Below, piece after piece: positions 1-7,741 of a stretch of 36,288 nt of DNA (the stretch's first letter is position 1; each line of letters begins with the position of its first letter). The DNA is from Alteromonas sp. IB21. GTDB lineage: Bacteria > Pseudomonadota > Gammaproteobacteria > Enterobacterales > Alteromonadaceae. The notes beneath the pieces are model-generated. The model was not told the origin of the DNA, did no database searches, and saw nothing but the letters and a program-made list of their open reading frames with translations. Location: assembly GCF_016405965.1 (NCBI RefSeq), contig NZ_JAEFCD010000039.1:1-36288 (forward strand), given 5' to 3'. Position numbers and translations under genes: made by a program.

Positions 1-1914
1 CAAGCTAGCGCCCGATTTATAAAACTCAGTGTACGTAGGCCTTCTGCCTAGCGTTTCCTTCAGCTTGTCGTATTGAGTATCAAGCTCGTCTTGAGAAATG
101 CTTGTAAGGAAATCGATAAACTCTAAGTCGAAATTAACGTAACATCCGTCGGGGAGTAGTTTATTGGCATTTTTTGCAAGGTCGACCATTTTTCTGCGGT
201 TTTGCGGTCCATCGAGAATACTGGCAAACAGCATTTCGGGGCGGTTTAAAAAGCTATGATGATTACCCACAAAGTCTAAAATAATAAGTCTATCCTTTCC
301 TTCGCTTTTACGAAGGCCGCGGCCCATCTGTTGTAAAAAAAGGATTTTTGATTCAGTAGGCCTAAGCATTAATACGGTATCGATCTTCGGTAAATCTACA
401 CCTTCGTTGAAAAGGTCTACCGAGAATAAAATTTTAATATCGCCGTTGTTGAGCTTCTCTAATGCCTCACTACGCGTAAGTGACGAGTCTGAGTGAACGC
501 TGGCAGCTGTAATTCCTTGTTGATTGAAGTAATCTGCCATGTAGTCAGCGTGTTTTCGCGATACGCAAAAAGCGAGTGATATATCTTGCGACTTTACTTT
601 CCACTCAGTAAGCACATGCTTTGCACGGCCTTTAGTCGCTAGTTTATTGGAAAGTTTTTCAGGATCGAACTTACCATTACGCCAAGGCAGGTGATCGTAA
701 TCCACTTCCTTGTCGAAAATGCCGAAGTAAGAAAAAGGGCATAATGCCTCTGCTTTCACACCATCAAACAAGTCTTGCTGATATATGAGATTGTTGTCAC
801 ATAGTTTAAGGATATCGCTACCGTCAGTTCTAGTGGGCGTAGCGGTTAATCCCAGTAAAAAAGAAGGCGTGAAATATTCTAGTAAACGTTGATAACCACC
901 TGCTGCGGCATGATGAAATTCATCTACAACAATGTAATCGAAAGCAGCAGTGGGAAACTTCGCTAGGTGAGTGGATTGCCCTATGGTTTGTATAGAGGCA
1001 AACAAAAAGTCATATTCTTCATCCTTTTGTTTTCCGCTGTATCGACCTACCTTTTTGCTTGGGTGTATCTTAAGAAAGCTAGCCTCTGCTTGAAGTAAGA
1101 TCTCTTCTCGATGTGCTACAAAAAGTACTTTTTTAGCATTTACCTGCACAGAATCAAAAGCCGCTAAGTAGGTTTTCCCCATACCTGTTGCTAGTACCAC
1201 TAAGCCTTTCTTAATTCCGTCCTCTCGAGCCTGCTTGAGTGCTGCAAGTGCTGTTACTTGATGTTCTCTTGGCTCCGGAATTTCATGCTCTTTTTCATCC
1301 GGCAGTGATGCAGCAGATTGAATTGGTGTAACAACTCTCGCTGTGTTGTACCTAATCTCGTAATCAGCTATTAAGTCGTATGTTAGTGGCTTAACTTGAG
1401 GCAGGGTGGATAGATAGCTGTACTGCTCTCGAATTTCGTCAATTCTAGCGATGGCTTCTTCATCATTATCGTTTGGGTAATCGATTCGGTAATTCCACTC
1501 AATACCATCGGTAAGCGCGGTTTTACTTATATTGCTAGACCCAACAAACGCTCTAGCTGAAATTAATATATCTTCACTGCTCTTGACGAAAATATATGAT
1601 TTTAGGTGAAAGCTTGTAGCTTGCTTACTTTCATAAATGCGGATATCAGCGCCACGTTCCTTCAGCAGCATTAAACGCTTTAACGCATGTGGCTCGGTAA
1701 TGTTCATGTAGTCTGAAGTTAAAAGCGATAACTTAACATCACGTATTTCTGAATTCATCGCATCTTCAATGTCTTGAATGATTAGGCTTAGCCCTGACAT
1801 ACGAATAAACGAAACGGCTATTTCTATATTTGTAGCGCTTTTAAGGGCATCGCGAATTTCATGTAGAAGGTATTGCTGGTTTCTACCGGTAACCAAATAA
1901 TTTGTAGCTGTCAT
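1..1914 (-). CDS. PLD-like domain / SF2 DEAD-DEAH helicase, 3' end off window
   Basis: Partial: 638 codons from ATG at 1914 run open to base 1, so the C-terminus is missing. The first ~170 residues look like one half of a phospholipase D-like domain (FHLKSYIF, then GSSNISKTALTDG and EWN). An SF2 helicase core follows: Walker A ATGMGKT near residue 240, a Walker B box DEFHHA near 330, motif III-like GLTATPTRTDG, and motif VI QQMGRGLRK near 530. This arrangement is known from large helicase proteins of the DUF3427 type; whether that C-terminal domain is present cannot be seen here. It is translated right after the methyltransferase gene (TAATG, one-base overlap), so the two are probably co-expressed. 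A role in DNA repair or phage defence is inference. The family call is strong, the biological role is open. Confidence 0.88.
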   Translation of the reverse strand, partial: MTATNYLVTGRNQQYLLHEIRDALKSATNIEIAVSFIRMSGLSLIIQDIEDAMNSEIRDVKLSLLTSDYMNITEPHALKRLMLLKERGADIRIYESKQATSFHLKSYIFVKSSEDILISARAFVGSSNISKTALTDGIEWNYRIDYPNDNDEEAIARIDEIREQYSYLSTLPQVKPLTYDLIADYEIRYNTARVVTPIQSAASLPDEKEHEIPEPREHQVTALAALKQAREDGIKKGLVVLATGMGKTYLAAFDSVQVNAKKVLFVAHREEILLQAEASFLKIHPSKKVGRYSGKQKDEEYDFLFASIQTIGQSTHLAKFPTAAFDYIVVDEFHHAAAGGYQRLLEYFTPSFLLGLTATPTRTDGSDILKLCDNNLIYQQDLFDGVKAEALCPFSYFGIFDKEVDYDHLPWRNGKFDPEKLSNKLATKGRAKHVLTEWKVKSQDISLAFCVSRKHADYMADYFNQQGITAASVHSDSSLTRSEALEKLNNGDIKILFSVDLFNEGVDLPKIDTVLMLRPTESKILFLQQMGRGLRKSEGKDRLIILDFVGNHHSFLNRPEMLFASILDGPQNRRKMVDLAKNANKLLPDGCYVNFDLEFIDFLTSISQDELDTQYDKLKETLGRRPTYTEFYKSGASL

Positions 1915-2516
1915 TATCCCTTCACCACTTCTACCGTAACCCACTTCACATCATCACGCTGCAACCCGTCCTTACCAGGAACAGTGTTTAAGTTGTGAGC
2001 CTTTAGGCCGTTACTTTCCGCTAAGGTCGCTAACTCTTCATAACTAACGGGGTGCATGGGCCGTGCTTCATCATTTGGACCGAACCGAAGGCTTATGTAT
2101 AGTGTTCCATTTTCTGAAAGCAATTCTGCTAACCTTTTTAACGTGGGTGGCCTTTCATATTTAGGCAAGTGCATCCATACCGCTGAAAGCAGTATTAGGT
2201 CGTATGTGTTTGGTTTTTGGGGTAGGGCGGTAAGCGCGGGTAGGCTGGCGCTACACCATGTAACACTGTTATGCGAGTTGGCTTGTGCAAGGTTTCTTAG
2301 CCCACCGGCAGGCTCTGCGGCTGTTACGTTCCAGCCCTGTTCGGCTAGCCAGTTGGCGTCGCGGCCACTGCCTGCGCCTACATCTAGTGCGGTGCCTGCT
2401 TTTGATTTTTGTAGAAACGCTTTCCAATCGCTGTGCACACTTTCGGCGTCTACCGAATTATACAAATCGTAATAGTGCTGCGCTTTTTTGCTGTAGTGTT
2501 CAATTGTTTTTGTCAC
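1914..2516 (-). CDS. class I SAM-dependent methyltransferase
   Basis: A 200-residue protein with a Rossmann-fold methyltransferase core. SAM-binding motif I is DVGAGSGRD at residues ~45-53, followed by an acidic residue at the end of strand 2 (AAEP). Motif II/III-like LILLSAVWMHL and LLSENGTLYISL come further on. Length and motifs fit the small TehB/Methyltransf_11/12-like group, which methylates small molecules or proteins more often than DNA; no DNA-methyltransferase NPPY-type motif is visible. It is the first gene of a two-gene unit: its TAA shares a base with the ATG of the PLD-helicase gene. The 187-bp gap upstream (2517-2703) separates it from the divergent yhiI-like gene and must hold both promoters. 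The substrate is unknown. Confidence 0.85.
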   Translation of the reverse strand: MTKTIEHYSKKAQHYYDLYNSVDAESVHSDWKAFLQKSKAGTALDVGAGSGRDANWLAEQGWNVTAAEPAGGLRNLAQANSHNSVTWCSASLPALTALPQKPNTYDLILLSAVWMHLPKYERPPTLKRLAELLSENGTLYISLRFGPNDEARPMHPVSYEELATLAESNGLKAHNLNTVPGKDGLQRDDVKWVTVEVVKG

Positions 2517-2703
2517 TATGAACAGAGTCCCTTCATTGTTTAATCTAATTTACCGCATGCCCAAAAACTCGGCTAGTCGCTCAACCTACCAAAATTTTGA
2601 TCCAGCGCAAAGATTAAAGTACACCACCCAGTATACATTAGCTATTAACCTTGGCGCTTTCGCCACTTTTCACCTTTATTGATAAACCACAGGGAGCGTC
2701 ACT

Positions 2704-3756
2704 GTGAAAAAAACGCCGTTTATTCTATCCATTATGTTCGTTGTGTTTTTAATTGTGGTTTTTAGTACTGTTTTCAGTGGCCCTGAAAATGTCGATGTGG
2801 TGTCAGGGAATGGCCGCATTGAAGCTACTGAAATTGGCATTTCTGCAAAAGTAGCAGGGCGTGTAGAAGAAATTTATGTCAGCGAAGGAGACAGAGTAAC
2901 GGCGGGCGATGTGGTCGCCAAACTTGATACCACCACCATTAATAGCCAGCTTCAGCAGGCCAAGGCACAGCACCAGCAAGCCAAAAGTGCGGTAGAAGCT
3001 GCAAATATGGCTGTTGCACAGCGCCAAAGTGAAAAGTCAGCGCTTGAAGCCGCGCTGCTGCAAACTAAAGCCGAGCTAAAAGCAGCTGAAGCTCATGCTG
3101 CCCGTACTAATGAATTGGCAAAAACAGGCGCCGTGTCTAAACAATTGGCAGAAGATAACCTTACCAATGTTGAAAGCGCAAAGGCGGCGGTAAATGCAGC
3201 TAAGGCTCGTTTGACAGCGGCTGACGCCACCATTGAAGCTTCGCGCGCGCAATACTACTCGGCACAAGCAGCGGTCAGCGCTGCCAATGCCACTATTGCG
3301 CAAATCCAATCTGAAATTAACGATATGGTGTTAAAAGCACCACGTAATGGGCGTATTCAATACCGCGTAGTGGAGCCTGGCGAAGTTGTTAGTGCAGGTG
3401 GGCGTGTACTTAGTTTGGTCGACCTAACAAACGTATACATGACATTCTTTTTGCCTGCTTCGCAGGTGGGCAAGCTTACTATGGGCGGTGAAGCACTTAT
3501 TGTGCTAGATGCCGCGCCCGACATCGCTATTCCGGCCACCATTTCTTACGTTGCCGACGTAGCGCAATTCACTCCTAAGTCGGTTGAAACCCAAAGTGAG
3601 CGAGAAAAACTTATGTTTAGGGTTAAAGCGCAAATTCCTGAAAACTTATTAAAGCAGCACATTGAAAAAGTGAAAACAGGGTTGCCGGGTGAAGTATGGG
3701 TAAAGCTAAACGATACCGCTGAATGGCCTAGCGACCTACCTGAGCTTGTCGACTAA
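2704..3756 (+). CDS. yhiI: HlyD-family periplasmic adaptor (membrane fusion protein), YhiI-like
   Basis: A 350-residue adaptor linking an inner-membrane ABC exporter to the outer membrane. It has an N-terminal membrane anchor (residues ~5-26) and a first biotinyl-lipoyl half (GRIEATEIGISAKVAGRVE). A long Ala/Gln/Glu-rich coiled-coil hairpin follows (~75-200), then the second lipoyl half (LKAPRNGRIQYRVVEPGEVV) and a beta-barrel domain. Start is GTG at 2704, with GGGAG seven bases upstream. Its length and the next two genes match E. coli yhiI (about 355 residues) in yhiI-rbbA-yhhJ. Its stop overlaps the rbbA-like start by one base (TAATG). Substrate unknown; the family is usually annotated as multidrug or toxin export. 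Confidence 0.9.
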   Translation: MKKTPFILSIMFVVFLIVVFSTVFSGPENVDVVSGNGRIEATEIGISAKVAGRVEEIYVSEGDRVTAGDVVAKLDTTTINSQLQQAKAQHQQAKSAVEAANMAVAQRQSEKSALEAALLQTKAELKAAEAHAARTNELAKTGAVSKQLAEDNLTNVESAKAAVNAAKARLTAADATIEASRAQYYSAQAAVSAANATIAQIQSEINDMVLKAPRNGRIQYRVVEPGEVVSAGGRVLSLVDLTNVYMTFFLPASQVGKLTMGGEALIVLDAAPDIAIPATISYVADVAQFTPKSVETQSEREKLMFRVKAQIPENLLKQHIEKVKTGLPGEVWVKLNDTAEWPSDLPELVD

Positions 3757-6488
3757 TGGGCAACATTATTGAATGCAATTCGCTAACGGTTCGCTACAAA
3801 AGCACCACAGCTATTCACAATCTTGCGCTTTCTATTCCCGCGGGCCTAACGGTAGGCGTAATTGGCCCTGATGGCGTGGGCAAATCTACGTTGCTGTCGC
3901 TTATTGCTGGTGAGCGAGTTATGCAAAAGGGGCAGTTGCAGGTTCTTGGTGGCGATATGCGTGATGAAAAACACCGCGCCGCGATATGTTCTGATATTGC
4001 ATACATGCCACAAGGTTTAGGCAAAAACTTATATCCCACGCTGTCTGTAGAAGAAAACTTACAGTTTTTTGCCAAACTTTTTGGGCACAATCGTGCTCAG
4101 CGTCGTGCACGAATAGATATCCTTACCAAACGAACCGGACTTTATCCATTTTTATCGCGCCCAGCCGGCAAGTTGTCGGGTGGTATGAAGCAAAAACTGG
4201 GGTTATGCTGTGCCTTAATACACGATCCCCGCCTGCTTATTCTAGACGAACCCACTACAGGGGTAGACCCCCTTGCCCGAAGTCAATTTTGGTCGCTTAT
4301 TAAAGACATTCGCAAAACCCAGCCAAATATTACCGTATTGGTAGCGACTGCCTATATGGATGAAGCCCAACAGTTCGATCATCTAATAGCGTTAAATGCA
4401 GGTGAGATACTGGCGAGCGGCTCACCGAAGTCACTGCTTAGTGAAACACAAACCAGCAATTTAGAAGCGGCATTTATTGCGCTTTTGCCGGCAGACGCAA
4501 AGCATGAACATCGCAGCGTAGTTGTGCAGCCTTATAAGGCTAGTGAGCATATGCAAACCGCGATTGAAGCTAAAAACCTTACTATGAAGTTTGGCGATTT
4601 TACGGCAGTTAATAACGTTAGCTTCACGATTGGTAAAGGAGAGATTTTCGGGTTTTTAGGGTCGAATGGCTGTGGTAAGTCTACCACCATGAAAATGCTT
4701 ACTGGCCTGCTGCCGCAAACCTCTGGCGAGGCGTGGTTGCTGGGCAGCCCTCTTGTTGCTAACGATATTAACACCCGCTACCGCGTAGGTTATATGTCGC
4801 AAAGCTTTTCTTTGTATACCGAATTAACCGTTCGGCAAAACCTTACGCTTCATGCCAAGCTCTTCAAAGTAGCAAGCAACGTATTAAATTCGCGCGTTGA
4901 CGAAATGCTTAACCGCTTTGCATTAAGTCATCACCAGCACAGCTTGCCTAACGACCTTCCTTTAGGTATTCGCCAGCGTCTGTCTTTGGCCGTGGCCATG
5001 GTGCATAGACCTGAAGTGTTAATACTCGATGAACCCACTTCTGGCGTCGATCCAGTTGCCCGAGATAACTTTTGGCAGTTGCTTATTTCTCTGGCGCGAA
5101 AAGACGGCGTAACCATTTTTATTTCTACACACTTTATGAACGAGGCAGTACGCTGCGATAGAATTTCCCTAATGCATGCAGGCGAAGTGCTGGTAACCGA
5201 TACACCGCAAGCCATAAAAGCGTCTAAATCTGCCGATACGTTAGAGCAAGCGTTTATCGATTATTTAGTTGAAGCGCAAACACCTGAGAACCAAACACAA
5301 AACACTGAGCAAAGTGCACCAGAAGGTGTTAGCGCAGATAAAGCCACGCCAACGAATAAACGTGCAAAAGGCTTACGGCGATTGTTAAGCTATGCCTCGC
5401 GTGAAACCCTTGAGCTTATCCGCGACCCCATTCGCTTAACCATGTCGTTCTTAGGCAGCATGGTGTTAATGGTAGTTATTGGCTATGGCATTACTATGGA
5501 CGTTGATGACTTAAGCTATGCGGTATTCGATCGCGATCAAACTTCCACTAGTCTTAACTATCGCAGTGCTTTATCAGGCTCGCGCTATTTCAATGAACAG
5601 CCAGTCATTACCAGCTATGCCGATATGGACAGGAGAATGAAAAGCGGAGAGCTTTCATTGGCTGTGGAAATTCCCCCCGAATTTAGCCAAAAACTGCATA
5701 AAGGCGAACAAGTGGAAATAGGGGCATGGATTGATGGGTCTATGCCCTCAAGGGCCGAAACTATACAGGGTTATGTAACAGGTATTCACCTGAAATGGCT
5801 TTTGCAGCAAGCCTCACAAGCTAGCCAAGTGCAGTCGACTAGCAGTATTAATGTGGAATCACGCTATTTGTATAACCCAGATGTTCGCAGCTTAGTGGCC
5901 ATTGTACCTGCGGTAATGCCCATGCTGTTGTTGATGATACCTGCGCTTTTAACGTCGTTGGCGGTGGTGCGCGAAAAAGAGCTGGGTTCGATAATCAACT
6001 TATATGTTACACCAGTTACACGCATAGAGTTTTTGTTGGGTAAGCAACTTCCTTATATCGCTACCTCATTTGTTAGCTTCTTGCTGTTGGTTGCTATGGC
6101 GGTGTGGCTTTTCGACATCCCACTGAAAGGGGATGTGATAGTGCTATGCCTTATAACGCTGTTATTTGTTACTTTTTCCACTAGCTTTGGTTTGTTGGCT
6201 TCGGTTTTTACTAACAGTCAAATTGCCGCTATTTTGCTTACCACTATTGGCACTATGGTACCTGCCGTTCAGTTTGCGGGCATGATAACGCCGGTTTCTG
6301 CCTTAGAAGGGGCAGGGCGCGTAATAGGAGAGCTTCACCCTATTAGTTATTTTTTAACTGCTAGCAGGGGAGTATTTAGCAAAGGGTTAGGTTTTGGAAC
6401 CCTTGACTTTGCCGTGTTTGCCATAGCTATTTCTATACCAATTACACTGTGGCTTGCCACTGTTTTGTTACGCAAACAGGAGCGATGA
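3756..6488 (+). CDS. rbbA: RbbA/YhiH-like ABC transporter: two ATPase domains fused to an ABC-2 permease
   Basis: A 910-residue fusion, almost exactly the length of E. coli RbbA (about 911). ATPase 1 has Walker A GPDGVGKST (~37-45), signature LSGGMKQKL and Walker B LLILDEPTTGVDP. ATPase 2 starts near residue 267, with Walker A GSNGCGKST (~302-310) and Walker B VLILDEPTSGVDP. Its signature is degenerate (LPLGIRQRLSL instead of LSGGQ), so one composite ATP site may be impaired. A Gln/Thr-rich linker (~505-540) leads to an ABC-2 permease with an N-terminal membrane helix (~560-580), a large periplasmic loop and several C-terminal helices. It is the middle gene of a tight operon. E. coli RbbA was first described as ribosome-associated, but the domains here say exporter. 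Confidence 0.92.
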   Translation: MGNIIECNSLTVRYKSTTAIHNLALSIPAGLTVGVIGPDGVGKSTLLSLIAGERVMQKGQLQVLGGDMRDEKHRAAICSDIAYMPQGLGKNLYPTLSVEENLQFFAKLFGHNRAQRRARIDILTKRTGLYPFLSRPAGKLSGGMKQKLGLCCALIHDPRLLILDEPTTGVDPLARSQFWSLIKDIRKTQPNITVLVATAYMDEAQQFDHLIALNAGEILASGSPKSLLSETQTSNLEAAFIALLPADAKHEHRSVVVQPYKASEHMQTAIEAKNLTMKFGDFTAVNNVSFTIGKGEIFGFLGSNGCGKSTTMKMLTGLLPQTSGEAWLLGSPLVANDINTRYRVGYMSQSFSLYTELTVRQNLTLHAKLFKVASNVLNSRVDEMLNRFALSHHQHSLPNDLPLGIRQRLSLAVAMVHRPEVLILDEPTSGVDPVARDNFWQLLISLARKDGVTIFISTHFMNEAVRCDRISLMHAGEVLVTDTPQAIKASKSADTLEQAFIDYLVEAQTPENQTQNTEQSAPEGVSADKATPTNKRAKGLRRLLSYASRETLELIRDPIRLTMSFLGSMVLMVVIGYGITMDVDDLSYAVFDRDQTSTSLNYRSALSGSRYFNEQPVITSYADMDRRMKSGELSLAVEIPPEFSQKLHKGEQVEIGAWIDGSMPSRAETIQGYVTGIHLKWLLQQASQASQVQSTSSINVESRYLYNPDVRSLVAIVPAVMPMLLLMIPALLTSLAVVREKELGSIINLYVTPVTRIEFLLGKQLPYIATSFVSFLLLVAMAVWLFDIPLKGDVIVLCLITLLFVTFSTSFGLLASVFTNSQIAAILLTTIGTMVPAVQFAGMITPVSALEGAGRVIGELHPISYFLTASRGVFSKGLGFGTLDFAVFAIAISIPITLWLATVLLRKQER

Positions 6489-6491
6489 ACC

Positions 6492-7613
6492 GTGGATATT
6501 AAAAATGTAGGCCAGCTAGGTGTAAAAGAACTTTGGAGCTTATGGCGCGACCCAGCCATGCTTATTCTTATTGTGTATGTGTTTACGGTAAACATCTACA
6601 CGGCGGCCACTGCGGTACCTGAATCTTTGCACAACGCGCCCATTGCCTTTGTCGATCACGACAATTCGCAGATGTCTAAGCGGGTAATAGATGCCTTTTA
6701 TCCTCCTTATTTTTTAGCGCCAGATATTATTGAAAGTAATGAGGCCGACACGTATTTAGACACGGGCAAGTATACCTTTGTTGTGACCATTCCCCCTGAA
6801 TTTGAAAAAGATATTATGGCTGGGCTACAGCCCGATGTTCAGGTCAACGTTGATGCAACACGTATTAGCCAGGCGTTTACTGGTAATGGTTACATCACAG
6901 AAATAATCACCAGTGAAGTGAATACTTATTTACAGGGTTATAAATCCGACATTGATTACCCTGTCGAGTTGATCATGCGAGCCCGATTTAATCCAGCGCT
7001 AGAAGGTTTTTGGTTTGGCTCTGTGATGGAGCTCATTAATGCGGTAACAATGATCGCCATAATTCTGTCTGGGGCTGCGCTTATTAGAGAAAAAGAGCGT
7101 GGGACTATAGAGCACCTGCTGGCTATGCCAGTTTCAGACAGTGAAATTATGCTGTCTAAAATATTAGCCTCGGGAGTAGTGGTTTGGGTTACTACTTTGT
7201 TTTCTGTTTATTTTATTATTCAGTGGGTACTCGCCGTCCCCATTAACGGCAAAATATGGCTTTTCATGGTGGCTGTTGCTCTACAATTATTCGCCGTTTC
7301 GAGTATGGGGATTTTCATGGCTACCATTGCGCGATCTATGCCACAGTTCGGATTGTTACTTATTTTAGTTTTACTGCCCCTACAGTTGCTATCTGGTGGG
7401 GTAACACCAAGAGAAAGCATGCCCGAGTTTATCCAAAACACCATGCTACTTATGCCAAACACGCACTTTGTGATGGCATCGCAAGGGGTACTGTATCGCG
7501 GTGCCGGGCTAAGTGTGGTGTACCCTCAACTTATTGCGCTATTTGCTATTGGGTGCATATTTTACTTTATCGCTTTAAAGCGTTTTAAAAGCACCATTGG
7601 CAGCATGGCGTAG
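6492..7613 (+). CDS. yhhJ: ABC-2 type permease, YhhJ-like
   Basis: A 373-residue inner-membrane permease, the third part of the yhiI-rbbA-yhhJ-type exporter (E. coli YhhJ is about 374). One N-terminal helix (~20-40) is followed by a periplasmic domain with a PPYFLAPDI segment, then about five C-terminal helices. The ABC-2 hallmark LIREKERGTIEHLLAMPV precedes the helix cluster; the same kind of motif (VVREKELGSIINLYVTPV) occurs in the permease half of the rbbA-like protein. The two permeases therefore probably form the heterodimeric channel. Start is GTG at 6492, three bases after the upstream stop; an ATG overlapping that stop is in the wrong frame. No clear terminator follows, and the next gene has its own promoter. 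Confidence 0.9.
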   Translation: MDIKNVGQLGVKELWSLWRDPAMLILIVYVFTVNIYTAATAVPESLHNAPIAFVDHDNSQMSKRVIDAFYPPYFLAPDIIESNEADTYLDTGKYTFVVTIPPEFEKDIMAGLQPDVQVNVDATRISQAFTGNGYITEIITSEVNTYLQGYKSDIDYPVELIMRARFNPALEGFWFGSVMELINAVTMIAIILSGAALIREKERGTIEHLLAMPVSDSEIMLSKILASGVVVWVTTLFSVYFIIQWVLAVPINGKIWLFMVAVALQLFAVSSMGIFMATIARSMPQFGLLLILVLLPLQLLSGGVTPRESMPEFIQNTMLLMPNTHFVMASQGVLYRGAGLSVVYPQLIALFAIGCIFYFIALKRFKSTIGSMA

Positions 7614-7640
7614 CGTTAGCAAAGTGAATACGGTAATGTA

Positions 7641-7659
7641 AATAGCAATAATTATCATT
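7641..7659 (+). promoter_or_regulatory. Fur-box-like operator before the siderophore receptor
   Basis: The 19-mer AATAGCAATAATTATCATT matches the classical Fur consensus GATAATGATAATCATTATC at 12 of 19 positions by hand count. Its end overlaps the predicted -35 element, so iron-loaded Fur bound here would block transcription. Position and downstream gene type make iron repression likely. Confidence 0.6.
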
Positions 7660-7686
7660 TAAATTTGGTTTTCTTTAATTTATACT
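7658..7686 (+). promoter_or_regulatory. sigma-70 promoter of the siderophore receptor
   Basis: Candidate -35 TTTAAA (7658-7663, 4 of 6) and -10 TATACT (7681-7686, 5 of 6) are separated by 17 bp. The leader to the ATG at 7742 is about 50 nt. The -35 overlaps the Fur-like site by two bases. Confidence 0.5.
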
Positions 7687-7741
7687 GCGTGCGAAAAATA
7701 ACCCAACACGCTTAACGAAAAAGTTAAAAACAGAGAAAACC

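Noticed and set aside
2056..2472. Plus-strand ORF of 138 codons
   Set aside because: Lies antisense to the methyltransferase gene, which has clear SAM motifs; no ribosome-binding site or family.
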